Assembly: GCA_965227445.1 (NCBI GenBank)
Contig: OZ245751.1
Location: 6,014,001-6,078,000 of the forward strand
Source of the DNA: DT-110 sp030148525
Lineage (GTDB): Bacteria; Bacteroidota; Bacteroidia; Chitinophagales; Saprospiraceae
DNA: 64,000 nt
Direction: 5' to 3'
Shown here: positions 45,701 through 53,700 of the stretch, one piece after another
Layout: the number at the start of each line of letters is the position of its first letter
How positions within the stretch are numbered: the stretch's first letter is position 1
The notes under the pieces: model-generated
Told to the model about the DNA's origin: nothing
Seen by the model: the letters and a program-made list of their open reading frames with translations, nothing else
Databases searched by the model: none
Program-made: the position numbers and the translations under genes

Positions 45701-46032
45701 TTAACTCCGATATCGTCCTTGGTGATACCCAGTTCCTTTTCCACGCTTAGCTCTACGGGCAAGCCGTGGGTATCCCAACCACCCTTGCGGTCGACGCGGT
45801 GTCCTTTCATGGCCTGGAAGCGGCAGAAGAGGTCTTTGATTGTCCGGGCCATCACGTGGTGGATCCCGGGTTTTCCGTTGGCGGAGGGAGGTCCCTCGTA
45901 AAACACGAAGCTGTTCTCGGGATCGCGCTGTTCCACGGAGCGTTCAAAAACCTGTTCCTTCGACCAGAAATCCAGGATATCCTGATCGATCTTTGGCAAG
46001 TTCAGTGAGTCGTATGTCTGATAGGTAGCCAT
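42742..46032 (-). CDS. ileS: Isoleucyl-tRNA synthetase
   Basis: A 1096-residue class I synthetase. YEGPPSANGKPGIHHVMART at 45-64 contains the HIGH-equivalent, the editing domain includes TTPWTLPSNTALA, WFDSGSVPYAQ follows, and VKMSKRLGN lies near 643. The C-terminal half is the anticodon-binding and zinc-less tail. Length and the ANGKPGIHHV form fit the longer, eukaryote-like IleRS clade, some members of which resist mupirocin; resistance here is untested. It is a single gene. On the minus strand a GCTTTCGC motif copy lies 20 bases upstream of the start. Confidence 0.97.
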   Translation of the reverse strand: MATYQTYDSLNLPKIDQDILDFWSKEQVFERSVEQRDPENSFVFYEGPPSANGKPGIHHVMARTIKDLFCRFQAMKGHRVDRKGGWDTHGLPVELSVEKELGITKDDIGVKITVEEYNQKCRETVMRYKDMWDDLTVKMGYWVDLDNPYITYENDYIETVWWLLKQLHDKDMLYKGYTIQPYSPAAGTGLSSHELNMPGAYKEIKDISAVAQFKVKGTENDYFLAWTTTPWTLPSNTALAAGAKIDYVKVRTYNRYTKEPINVILAKDRLNNYFSEQNPDLTPDDVKPGNKPYPYIEIVEEMKGADLELMEYEQLLPYVQPDKPAFKVLLGDFVSTEDGTGIVHIAPTFGADDFRVAQRYDIPPLVVKDEQGNNMPLVDKQGKFVKEVTDFAGRYVKDYGQEEERPTDADIVIKLKEENKLFHSEKYMHSYPHCWRTDRPVLYYPLDSWFIRASKARERMYELNQTINWKPASTGEGRFGKWLENLVDWNLSRSRYWGIPLPIWRTEDGKQETCIGSIEQLTQEIEKANEVLGLKQEVPQDMHRPYIDKVVLVSADGQRMERELDLIDVWFDSGSVPYAQLHYPFENKDKFELNFPADFIAEGVDQTRGWFYSQHAIATMVFDSVAFKNVVSNGLVLDKNGVKMSKRLGNAIDPFEALAGKGADAVRWYMISNAQAWDNLKFDLEGVDEVSRRFFGTLYNTYSFLAMYANLDNFTYTEADVPNDERPEIDRWILSSLHSLIQEVDKQYADYEATNATRLVMNFVDEQLSNWYVRLNRRRFWKGDYDSDKISAYQTLYTCLETVAQLMAPVAPFFADWLYRNLNNGSQKREHASVHLTDFPTADTSFIDAELEERMDYAQKITSLVFSLRKKEKIRVRQPLQKILLPVLDERFQRQVEGVADLIKSEVNVKDIEFIDDASGIIKKKVKPNFKTLGKRLGKDMKFAAKAINGMGQSDIAELEKTGVYVLEVEDRRYELGMEDFEVITEDIPGWLVANDGALTVALDVTITDDLVAEGMARELVNRIQNIRKNRNFELTDRIKVVLERKDELVPAVEQFGDYISQEVLADNLQLSDALDNGETLDLPDDVAAKVTVEKV

Positions 46033-46160
46033 GTGCTATCGTAGTATTTGTGCTTTCGCAAAAAAAACAACCGCCGCGGGGCGGAGTTCAAGTGTCAGTA
46101 TGGTTCATTTCGGGCCCAAAAATACGCTTATTCTGCGGGCCGCTCGCAATTTTTTGCTTT

Positions 46161-46233
46161 TATACCGACAACGAAGTGGTTTTGCTCCGCAGTACTTCGT
46201 GCTGGGACACCAAACCACTTCGGAAGCGGTATA
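46161..46233 (+). repeat. Shortened cloverleaf repeat (73 bp)
   Basis: Ends TATACCG and CGGTATA. Stem CGAAGTGGTTT/AAACCACTTCG is kept around an enlarged loop; the central palindrome and third stem are missing. Confidence 0.82.
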
Positions 46234-46397
46234 CTTCTTCCTTTGTACGGGCCATGTTTGGCCTTTCGGCAAAAAAAGCCAGGCAGCGGTCAGCCTGATT
46301 GCGGATGGCTGCTTTCCTCTTCCTACCAATAAACTGCTTAGCATGGAAAAACGCAGTCAGGAAAAAAGAAAAAACCAAGAGCAACCCGAAGCACCCC

Positions 46398-46470
46398 GAC
46401 TGTCAGGAAAGCCGGGTGAAAACATTAGTTCCAAACGTTCTGGTTTCGTGTCCCGGCTTTCCTGACAGTC
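46398..46470. repeat. 19-bp-stem hairpin, GACTGTCAGGAAAGCCGGG
   Basis: GACTGTCAGGAAAGCCGGG pairs perfectly with the arm at 46452-46470 across 35 bases. No gene overlaps. It is one of four structured elements in the ileS-ABC gap. Confidence 0.75.
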
Positions 46471-46509
46471 AGTCCCCCGGCCAAACACAAAACGAAGCAC
46501 TACAACAAA

Positions 46510-46543
46510 AAAGCTCCGACAGCTTGTTCTCTGTCGGAGCTTT
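46510..46543 (-). terminator. Hairpin reading as a minus-strand terminator
   Basis: AAAGCTCCGACAG pairs with CTGTCGGAGCTTT around eight bases; on the minus strand it is followed by a T6 run. No minus-strand gene lies just upstream of it, so it may end an unannotated leftward RNA from 46544-46800 or act against read-through. Confidence 0.55.
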
Positions 46544-46705
46544 GGTGACATACACAATTCGCACCTCCAGATTGCTTCAGCAATGGGGAATAATGATGCG
46601 AATAATGTGTATATCCTGTTTGTACATGCGTCGTTTTATGATGTGCTAAACTATGCCTATTTTACCGGAAAAGCAAAAAACAACCTTCCTGACCATTTTT
46701 GCGGG

Positions 46706-46763
46706 AAATGCTTTCGCGGAAAAAATACGACCATGGAGAGTGGGATTTTTCGCGAAAGCATTT
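46706..46763. promoter_or_regulatory. Leader hairpin upstream of the ABC ATPase gene
   Basis: AAATGCTTTCGCGGAAAAA pairs with TTTTTCGCGAAAGCATTT (one bulged G) across about 20 bases, ending 39 bases before the start codon at 46802. Both arms contain the recurrent GCTTTCGC motif. It could control expression of the ABC operon, or simply be an inverted pair of that motif. Confidence 0.5.
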
Positions 46764-46801
46764 GCATCAAGGCGCGAAAATTGTCAGAGAACCAAAAACA
46801 A

Positions 46802-47437
46802 ATGACTATGCTGCAAACGCAGAATGTGTCGTATTCCTACTCCGGCGGCACGCCCCTGACCTTTCCCGACGTGGCCTGTGGCCGCAATGAGCACTGGTTG
46901 CTTTTGGGCCAATCCGGCACCGGAAAAACCACTTTCCTGCACCTCCTCGGCGGACTGCTTACGCCCAGTAATGGGAGTGTCTCGGTGAACGATACCGATC
47001 TGACTCAGCTCAGCCAATCGCGCCGCGATAAATTCCGCGGTCAGCAAATCGGCATCATCTTTCAGGAAGCCCATTTTGTGCGGGCCCTTACCGTAGGTGA
47101 AAACTTGCAGCTTGCGCAAAAACTGGCGGGCCATTCCCCCGACAAAGCCCGTGTGCGGGAGTTGCTCGATCGGCTCGGGCTGGCTAACAAAATCAACCGC
47201 AAACCGGATCAGCTCAGCGTGGGCGAACGCCAGCGCGTAGCCATCGCCCGTGCCCTGGTCAATAAACCGGCCGTCATCCTGGCCGATGAGCCAACCTCCG
47301 CCCTCGACGACGAAAACTGCCAGGAGGTAGCCACCCTCCTCGAAGAACAAGCGAATTTGGCGGAAGCCACCCTCCTAATAGTTACCCACGATAATCGGTT
47401 GAAGGAGCGGTTTGAAAAACAGATCGTACTTTCTTAA
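46802..47437 (+). CDS. ABC transporter ATPase, LolD/MacB type
   Basis: About 211 residues from the ATG at 46802 (MTMLQTQNVSYSYSGG); the upstream extension of the frame is not coding-like. Walker A is GQSGTGKTT, the signature is LSVGERQRVAIARAL, Walker B is VILADEPTSALD, and the H-loop is IVTHDN. The short single-domain layout is that of ATPases that drive FtsX-type permeases. It pairs with the permease at 47534. Substrate is not known; see the permease for a metal hint. Confidence 0.92.
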   Translation: MTMLQTQNVSYSYSGGTPLTFPDVACGRNEHWLLLGQSGTGKTTFLHLLGGLLTPSNGSVSVNDTDLTQLSQSRRDKFRGQQIGIIFQEAHFVRALTVGENLQLAQKLAGHSPDKARVRELLDRLGLANKINRKPDQLSVGERQRVAIARALVNKPAVILADEPTSALDDENCQEVATLLEEQANLAEATLLIVTHDNRLKERFEKQIVLS

Positions 47438-47533
47438 GACTTAAAGATTTTAGATGCCAGACAGAAGAAAAAGACACTCAGATATCTAGAATCTAGCCTC
47501 TCCAAGTCTAGCATCTTTTGAAAACATGAACGC

Positions 47534-48808
47534 ATGAACCTTCTCTCCCTCAGCTGGAAAAATATAATCAATAAACCCCTCTCCATGACGCTCAGCCTGG
47601 TGCTGTTCGGATTGGGAGTAGGACTCATTTCTCTCCTATTCCTTCTGAATACCCAACTGGAGGAAAAATTTGAAGCCAACCTGGCCGGTATTGACCTCGT
47701 CATTGGTGCCAAGGGTAGTCCCCTGCAACTCATACTCTCGAGCATGTACCACATTGATTCACCAACGGGTAATGTGTCGATCGAAGAGGTGCGCCCGTTT
47801 CTCAACCCGAATCACCCGCTGATCAAAACGGCAGTGCCCCTTTCCCTGGGAGATAGCCACCGGGGATACCGCGTTGTAGGTACAACCCCAGCCTTTTTCG
47901 GGATGTACGAAGCTGCACCCGCCGAGGGGCGCATCTTCGAAAAAACAATGGAAGTAACGGTAGGCGCTACCGTAGCCCGCGCCCTGGAATTAGAGGTGGG
48001 GAGCACTTTTCAAAGCTCCCACGGATTTGTGCAGGATGAAAACCTGGTACACGCCGATGCTGAGCCCTTTAAAGTGGTTGGGGTGCTCGAGCCTTCAGGT
48101 TCGGTGGTCGACCAGCTCATTCTTACGAATACCCAATCGGTCTGGGCAGTCCACGGGCACGAAGAGAGCGAAGAGGATCATTCCGACCACGATCATGCCG
48201 AAGGGGAAGGGCACGATCACGAAGCTGAAACGGCTATGAAGCCGCTCACCGAATACCCTGAGGAGGACATTACGTCCCTGCTCATCCAGTTTAAGGGACG
48301 CAACTACCAGGCGCTGAATATGCAGCGCTCTATCAATGAAAATACCGATATGCAGGCGGCGACGCCGGCCATCGAGATCAATCGCCTGTATTCCCTGATC
48401 GGGGTGGGCGCGGAAGCCCTGCGCTGGCTGGCCATTATTATCGTGATTGTATCGGGACTAAGCATTTTTATTTCCCTGTACTCCTCCCTTCGCGACCGCC
48501 GCTACGAGATGGCGCTTATGCGCACCATGGGCGGCTCCCGCAACTTCCTCTTCGGCATGATCATCCTGGAGGGGTTAATCCTGGCCGTTTTGGGCTATGT
48601 GCTGGGGATCGGCATTAGCCATCTGGGCATGGAGGCCCTGGCTGGTAACCTGTCTGATAGTTATCGTTACACGTTCACCGGATGGCGTTTCCTCCCGCAG
48701 GAGGCTTATTTATTGGGTGGAGCGGTAGTGATCGGTTTCCTGGCCGCGGTTATTCCCGCCATTCAAGCAAGCCGTACGGATATTCACGAAACACTGGCGG
48801 AAGGGTAA
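47534..48808 (+). CDS. FtsX/MacB-type ABC permease with His-rich insert
   Basis: A 424-residue membrane protein: one N-terminal helix (SMTLSLVLFGLGVGLISLLF), a large periplasmic domain, then three helices from about 300 (LAIIIVIVSGLSIFISLY, FGMIILEGLILAVLGYVLG, LLGGAVVIGFLAAVI), the standard FtsX topology. In the periplasmic part lies a His/Asp/Glu-rich stretch (HGHEESEEDHSDHDHAEGEG, continuing HDH) at about 213-235, which should bind divalent metal such as zinc. With the ATPase upstream it may move lipids or peptides in response to metal, or handle a metal-loaded partner. No lipoprotein or binding protein gene is adjacent. Confidence 0.88.
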   Translation: MNLLSLSWKNIINKPLSMTLSLVLFGLGVGLISLLFLLNTQLEEKFEANLAGIDLVIGAKGSPLQLILSSMYHIDSPTGNVSIEEVRPFLNPNHPLIKTAVPLSLGDSHRGYRVVGTTPAFFGMYEAAPAEGRIFEKTMEVTVGATVARALELEVGSTFQSSHGFVQDENLVHADAEPFKVVGVLEPSGSVVDQLILTNTQSVWAVHGHEESEEDHSDHDHAEGEGHDHEAETAMKPLTEYPEEDITSLLIQFKGRNYQALNMQRSINENTDMQAATPAIEINRLYSLIGVGAEALRWLAIIIVIVSGLSIFISLYSSLRDRRYEMALMRTMGGSRNFLFGMIILEGLILAVLGYVLGIGISHLGMEALAGNLSDSYRYTFTGWRFLPQEAYLLGGAVVIGFLAAVIPAIQASRTDIHETLAEG

Positions 48809-48930
48809 ACGGCCCACGCGATGGACGGCCTACGATGGACGGCCTACGATTTACGGTTTGCTTATTGCGATTCATAACTGCGCCGGATTTGCTCATGAAT
48901 GCAGACAGGTTTTCTGCCCTCTAATTTGAC
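48809..48930 (+). repeat. Composite repeat: ACGGNNN heptamers plus conserved tail, copy b
   Basis: After a slipped start, five heptamers in register (48825-48859: ACGGCCT, ACGATGG, ACGGCCT, ACGATTT, ACGGTTT) are followed by TTGCGATTCATAACTGC and GGATTTGCTCATGAATGC, as at 2107. It begins directly at the permease stop codon. Confidence 0.82.
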
Positions 48931-49052
48931 CTGTTGCATGGAAAAGAAAAACGTAGCCGTCAGCCGTTCCTGCCCGCCGAAGTCCGGTATGCCCGTTGAA
49001 GCCCGTACGGGCGAAAGCAGGATGGACGGAGGGAGGGAGCCGTCAGCCGTTA

Positions 49053-49859
49053 TTACCCTTTCGGATTAGGCCGCAGCACGAAATACAATCCGATAAGTAC
49101 CGCCGGTATACTCAGGATCTGGCCAGTAGTCAGGGCGTTATCAATAGCTGTTTCCAGGCCACCCTGACTGCGCTTGAAGTACTCCCAAATAAAGCGGAAG
49201 CCGAAGATGAGCACCAGGAACAGGCCGAACATAAAGCCGGGCTTCTCGCGTAGCTTGGTCTTCCAGTAGGTATAGAACAGAATGAAAAAGGAGAAGAGGT
49301 AACTGATGGCCTCGTACAACTGGACCGGGTGGCGAGCGGGTCCGTCGGGACCGTCCAGGCGGACAAAAATAAAGCCCCAGGAAACTTCCGTTGGAGTACC
49401 CACAATTTCCGAATTCATCAGGTTACCCAGGCGGATGAACATGCCCGCCAGGGCCGTCGGCACCACCACCTTGTCGAGGATCCAGAGAATAGACTTTTTA
49501 CTGACCCGACGGGAAAAGATCCACAGTGACAGGATGATACCAATCGCACCCCCGTGACTAGCTAGCCCACCCCGCCAGATCATCGGGATCTCACTAAGGT
49601 TTTGGGAATAATAATCCCAGTCGTAGAAAAAGACGTGGCCGAGGCGGGCACCAACTACGGCACCGACCACCACGTATACGAAGGCCTTATCCAACCATTC
49701 TTCCGGGGCCTTTTCGGCCTCGAACATCTTGCGTACTATGAATAAACCAATAAGGAAACCGGAAGCGAATAGCAACCCGTACCAGCGGGGAGCAAGCACA
49801 CCTAAGTCAACAATGACCGGGTTGGGATTCCAAGTGATGTACGACAAGATAGTTTCCAT
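49053..49859 (-). CDS. lgt: Prolipoprotein diacylglyceryl transferase
   Basis: A 268-residue inner-membrane enzyme with seven hydrophobic segments. It moves diacylglycerol from phosphatidylglycerol to the lipobox Cys of lipoproteins. Signatures are GGLASHGGAIG, the Lgt box around AGMFIRLGNLMNSEIVG with its catalytic Arg, and HPVQLYEAI. Length is normal. It is alone on its strand between the ABC operon and the Bat operon. Confidence 0.96.
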   Translation of the reverse strand: METILSYITWNPNPVIVDLGVLAPRWYGLLFASGFLIGLFIVRKMFEAEKAPEEWLDKAFVYVVVGAVVGARLGHVFFYDWDYYSQNLSEIPMIWRGGLASHGGAIGIILSLWIFSRRVSKKSILWILDKVVVPTALAGMFIRLGNLMNSEIVGTPTEVSWGFIFVRLDGPDGPARHPVQLYEAISYLFSFFILFYTYWKTKLREKPGFMFGLFLVLIFGFRFIWEYFKRSQGGLETAIDNALTTGQILSIPAVLIGLYFVLRPNPKG

Positions 49860-49917
49860 GACGGCTAGTTTGTTTTGCCCCCAATTATACCCTTTTTACC
49901 ACTGAAAAAATAACGAA

Positions 49918-50036
49918 CGGGAGGTTGGGCGTAGACCAATTCGTAAAAAAGGTGATAATCAAGGTCCAACCTCCCGGTACAGGGTAGTGGGTATAGAGTA
50001 TATGGATGTAAGCGAGTCCAGTTACCAAATACAATG
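49918..50036 (+). repeat. Interspersed two-hairpin repeat, family R1, copy 3
   Basis: CGGGAGGTTGGGC pairs with GTCCAACCTCCCG (49918-49976). It then shares GTAGTGGGTAT and TTACCAAATACA with copy 1. GC-rich GCCGAAA elements (50090-50140) fill the rest of the gap before the Bat operon end. Confidence 0.78.
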
Positions 50037-50167
50037 TGCGGTTTTGATATTCCGCTATTTATTAATCAGCTTATCCTCAATCTCAACCTTCCCTGCCCGC
50101 CGAAACCCATACGGGCATATGCCCAGTGAAGGCGTAAAAACCTCAACCTCGCGCTAGCGATGTCTTC

Positions 50168-51895
50168 TCAGGATTGTATCTGCTGTTCAATAACGGCCAG
50201 CATATCCAACGACTGGTCGTACACCTCCTGCATCTTAGCAGCTTGGTCCATACCTGCGAAAAGGGCCGTCTCGCAGGTATTCAGGATACCCATGAATTGC
50301 TCGATCTTACTCTGATCCACTTCGAGTTCCTTCAGTTTTGCCTGGACATTATCCTTGCTGAGATCCGATCGCTCGATCTGTAACTTGTCGCTCACGTAAC
50401 CAAGCATGGCCTTGCTTATCTCATCGTAAAAAGATCTGCTGTTGCCCTGAGACTTATAGGTCTTGGCCTGATCCAGACGACGGGTAGCCATCAGGCGGGC
50501 TTCCCGTCGCCGGCGCTCGGCCGGATCGATCATTTCAGTGGCCTTGAGTCGGCGGCGATATACCAATAACCCCAGGAACAAGAACAGCGGCAATCCGGTA
50601 GCTGCCCAGTACCAGGAGGATTGCACCCAAAAGGAGCCCTCCCCGGAACGCAAACGCGTATTCAGGCGCAGGGGCGTCAGCTCACCGGATTGATCGGCCA
50701 ATTGATCAGTAACGGGCGGGGCATTGGCCGACCGACTCCCCTGACGGATCGTCAGGGACAGGGTATCGCCTACTTCGGTGAGATAGGCTGCGGAATCGGG
50801 ATCAAAGTAAACGAAGGAGGGGGTAATCTCTGTAACGCCTGCTTCGCGGGGCTGAGCCAGGAAGGTAAACACTTTTTGGCCCTGTCGGTAGCCGTTGAGT
50901 TCACCCAGGTCGTATTCTTCTGTTTCCGGGTCGTACAGGTCGAAAGTAGCCGGCAAATCCGGATCGGGTGGCTGTACCCGCTTAAGGTCGCCATTACCAC
51001 TCACCTCCATAGTAATGGAAAGGGCATCGTCGGTGGTCAGGGTATTCCGGTTAATGCTGGTGCGCAGCCTGAAGTCACCGACAGCACCGCTGAATCCCTC
51101 CGGAGCCGGTCGTGGCAGGGCTTTTACCGTAAGGTTCACCGAATCGGTACGCACTGGTACCCGCTTGATGTTATTTCCAAAAAACAGGGAATAGCTATCC
51201 GAATCACCCGTGATAACCCCCAATTGCAACAAGGTCGAAGGAATGGTCAGGGTACCGGCCTGTTGCGGATATAAAGCCACGCTTTTGAGGGTGCGGGTAA
51301 AATACTGCTCGCCGTTGATGATCTCCCGCTTCAGGCGCGTATCGGGCCGTCGTATGTCGGCCGCGTAAAAGCCTACGTAGTCGGGCTCTTCAATGATGTT
51401 GTAATTCTGGATTTCCACCTTGGTGTACAGGCGATAATCGAGTCGTACCTGCTGCCCCACGAACACCTCCGTGCGACTGGGAGTAGCTTCGACGTAAAAA
51501 TCCCGACCGCCCCCCGTTTCGTCACTGCGTTCCACCACCTCGATGGTGAGGGGCCTGGTGCGCATATCCACACCTTTCACCCGCACCTGCGCCGATCCCA
51601 CAGTCAGGCGACCGGTACGGCGGGGTTGCAGCGTAAAGTTGTAGGATAGCTCCTTGGACACCTGACCGTTGATAACGGTAGTACTCATACTGCGGCTGGG
51701 ACCCGAAACCACTACGAAATCCCGGAAGGAAGGTGGCTCAAAGTCAGTGGGCTCCCCGTTGCGCAGGGTAAAAGTCACCTCAAAGTACCCATCCTCAAAG
51801 ATGCGTTCGGCATCCGCATACGCTTCGAAGGTGGGTTGAGCCTGCAGGCTCAATCCCACCAGGAGTCCAGCGAGAATGAATAGATACTTGATCAT
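50168..51895 (-). CDS. batD: BatD family protein, full length
   Basis: A 575-residue exported membrane protein: signal peptide MIKYLFILAGLLVGLSLQA, four or so Ig-like beta domains (FVVVSGPSRSMSTTVINGQ is the BatD mark), one membrane helix near 425 (WAATGLPLFLFLGLLVYRR) and a cytoplasmic helical tail of about 130 residues. BatD proteins accompany MoxR and VWA proteins in envelope stress tolerance; their exact action is unknown. It is the last gene of the operon, six bases after the shorter BatD-like gene, to which its first ~120 residues are clearly related. Confidence 0.9.
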   Translation of the reverse strand: MIKYLFILAGLLVGLSLQAQPTFEAYADAERIFEDGYFEVTFTLRNGEPTDFEPPSFRDFVVVSGPSRSMSTTVINGQVSKELSYNFTLQPRRTGRLTVGSAQVRVKGVDMRTRPLTIEVVERSDETGGGRDFYVEATPSRTEVFVGQQVRLDYRLYTKVEIQNYNIIEEPDYVGFYAADIRRPDTRLKREIINGEQYFTRTLKSVALYPQQAGTLTIPSTLLQLGVITGDSDSYSLFFGNNIKRVPVRTDSVNLTVKALPRPAPEGFSGAVGDFRLRTSINRNTLTTDDALSITMEVSGNGDLKRVQPPDPDLPATFDLYDPETEEYDLGELNGYRQGQKVFTFLAQPREAGVTEITPSFVYFDPDSAAYLTEVGDTLSLTIRQGSRSANAPPVTDQLADQSGELTPLRLNTRLRSGEGSFWVQSSWYWAATGLPLFLFLGLLVYRRRLKATEMIDPAERRRREARLMATRRLDQAKTYKSQGNSRSFYDEISKAMLGYVSDKLQIERSDLSKDNVQAKLKELEVDQSKIEQFMGILNTCETALFAGMDQAAKMQEVYDQSLDMLAVIEQQIQS

Positions 51896-51901
51896 GCGAG
51901 C

Positions 51902-52771
51902 TTACATTTTAAAGGTCTTGCGCTTCTTTTTGTAGGCCGGATCCATTTGCCTCCAGTATTCCTCGGGAATATTGGGGAACATCTTCTTAAACTGCTCCAC
52001 GTTAAAGTCCTCATTGAAAAACTTCTGGAAGGGGACGTTTTGCAGACTGTCGAGGCCCCATTGCTGGAAAAATTCCTCGTCGAAGGGCATGCCTTCAAAA
52101 CCCTCACCACCCCATTTGAACTGAAAACCGTTCATCAGGGAATCCGGCGACATGAAGAACTCCGGCCCGAAGGGCATGCCTTCAAAGCCTTCGCCATTCC
52201 ACTCAAAATTAAAGTTTTTCATGAGGCTGTCGGGGTCCATGAAGAATCCATTCTTAAAACCTTCACCGAATGGCATCATGAACTGCTCAAAATCACCAAA
52301 GTCAAAGTCTTGGAAAAAGTTGTTGGGATTTCCAAACTGAAATTCCTGCATGCCCAGCGGGCTGCGAATGGGCTGCCTGACCCCGTCGGGATTGGGCACT
52401 ACGAGGATTTCCATCGGATTGGTCTCCAGGTACCCAAGATCGGTCTCCACCGTAGCCGGACCTATAAAAAAGCTACCAACACCCACCGGATCGAGGATAT
52501 AAGAGTAGGAGGTCGATTGGCGGGTCTGCCCGTTCACCATGGTAATACTGGTCGATTGGTTAGGGCCACTTACCACCATGAAATCCGGTGAAAAAGAAGG
52601 AGCTTCAAAATTGCGAACCTCCGTATTCTCCACCGTAAATTGCACCTGGAACGGATTACCCATCAAAACGGAATCGGTACTCACACTTACCGTAAAACGA
52701 ATGTCATTCTGGGCCTGAACCGTAAAAAGTCCACTCAGGAACAGGCAACAAATCAGCAAACTTTTTTTCAT
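51902..52771 (-). CDS. Short BatD-like protein with FEGMPF repeats
   Basis: A 289-residue exported protein. After the signal peptide (LLICCLFLSGLFTVQA), residues 20-130 match the first BatD domain (FMVVSGPNQSTSITMVNGQT). The rest is unlike BatD: an acidic, Phe/Gly/Met-rich region with two near-identical ~30-residue units (FFMDPDSLMKNFNFEWNG then EGFEGMPFGPE; FFMSPDSLMNGFQFKWGG then EGFEGMPFDEE), ending in a basic tail. No membrane helix follows, so it is probably periplasmic. It looks like a duplicated and re-purposed BatD domain. Confidence 0.82.
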   Translation of the reverse strand: MKKSLLICCLFLSGLFTVQAQNDIRFTVSVSTDSVLMGNPFQVQFTVENTEVRNFEAPSFSPDFMVVSGPNQSTSITMVNGQTRQSTSYSYILDPVGVGSFFIGPATVETDLGYLETNPMEILVVPNPDGVRQPIRSPLGMQEFQFGNPNNFFQDFDFGDFEQFMMPFGEGFKNGFFMDPDSLMKNFNFEWNGEGFEGMPFGPEFFMSPDSLMNGFQFKWGGEGFEGMPFDEEFFQQWGLDSLQNVPFQKFFNEDFNVEQFKKMFPNIPEEYWRQMDPAYKKKRKTFKM

Positions 52772-52789
52772 GGCACGATTTATTAAATA

Positions 52790-52817
52790 ATTTTTAATGC
52801 TTAATTTTTAATGTTGA
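52790..52817 (-). repeat. AT-rich heptamer array before the short batD-like gene
   Basis: ATTTTTA, ATGCTTA, ATTTTTA, ATGTTGA in register (plus-strand reading), 19 bases upstream of the gene start. Its reverse complement closely matches the array in front of mobA. Confidence 0.7.
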
Positions 52818-52856
52818 ATTATACGAGGTAGTTGGTCCGAAGTAACCTGGAACCCC

Positions 52857-52891
52857 ACCTCAAACCTCAAACCTCAAACCTGTAACCTGAT
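52857..52891 (+). repeat. Heptamer array, ACCTCAA type
   Basis: ACCTCAA three times, then ACCTGTA and ACCTGAT, in register, ending one base before the batC stop codon at 52893. Confidence 0.85.
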
Positions 52892-52892
52892 A

Positions 52893-53624
52893 TCACCAGT
52901 CCTTTTTCGACTTGGTGGGTTTGGCATCGGCTTTGCGCATTTTTTCCTGGACCTTTTTCTCTTCCTCCTCCATGATCTTGAGAAGCTCTTCGGCTTCTTC
53001 GCGGGTCAGGTTTTGGGGTTGGTTTTGTTGTTGTTCACGCTCCTCCCGCTCATCTTCCTGAGGTTGGGATTCTTGCTCTTGCTGGTCCTGTTGGTCCTGC
53101 GGATCATTCTGCTGATCCTGTTCGGGCGGGGGCTGATTCTCCTGGTCCTGCGACTGCTCCTCGTCCGATTGGTTTTGACTTTGATTTTGTTGTTGCTGCT
53201 GTTGTTGGAGGCGGGCCTGGGCTTGCGCCAAATTGTACTTGGTTTGGCGATCGTTCGGGTTCAGGCGTAGGGCATCTTTGTAGGCCTCTACGCTTTTATC
53301 GTATTGCTGGCTTTGGAAGTAGGCGTTGCCCAGGTTGTGAAAGGCCTGAGATTTTACGCCGGGATCATCGGCCGATTTAGCAGCTTCCTCAAACCGACTG
53401 ACAGCCTCCTCGAAGCGCTGTTGCCGGTACACGGTATTGCCCAGGTTGTAGATGCCCTGGGCGCTTTTCTTTTTTTCCAGGGCTTTGCGGTACGATTCTT
53501 CGGCCTCGTCCAGACGCTCGGACTCGTAGCGTTTGTCTCCTTTACGCAAGTGTGAATGGGCCGATTGGGCAACGGTCACGGTTGTTGTTGCCAACAGAGC
53601 CAGGCAGATCCATAAAGTCCTCAT
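52893..53624 (-). CDS. batC: BatC-like TPR protein with Gln/Glu-rich tail
   Basis: About 243 residues from the ATG at 53624 (the frame opens at 53636). A signal peptide (LWICLALLATTTVTVAQ) is followed by three to four TPR units (SHLRKGDKRYESERLDEAEE, AQGIYNLGNTVYRQQRFEEA, QAFHNLGNAYFQSQQYDKS, LRLNPNDRQTKYNLAQA). From about 155 comes a long low-complexity Gln/Glu/Asp/Pro region, then a charged helix ending KPTKSKKDW. TPRs bind partner proteins, here probably BatA and BatB, in the periplasm. Confidence 0.9.
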   Translation of the reverse strand: MRTLWICLALLATTTVTVAQSAHSHLRKGDKRYESERLDEAEESYRKALEKKKSAQGIYNLGNTVYRQQRFEEAVSRFEEAAKSADDPGVKSQAFHNLGNAYFQSQQYDKSVEAYKDALRLNPNDRQTKYNLAQAQARLQQQQQQQNQSQNQSDEEQSQDQENQPPPEQDQQNDPQDQQDQQEQESQPQEDEREEREQQQNQPQNLTREEAEELLKIMEEEEKKVQEKMRKADAKPTKSKKDW

Positions 53625-53700
53625 TCGTACGTACATACCAGTTACCGTTTTCTATGTATTAGACTTACGTCAAAAACAAAAGGTTTGTTCAAAGGCTGCA

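Noticed and set aside
46583..46801. 73-residue N-terminal extension of the ABC ATPase
   Set aside because: It reads through a structured leader hairpin and is not like any ATPase N-terminus.
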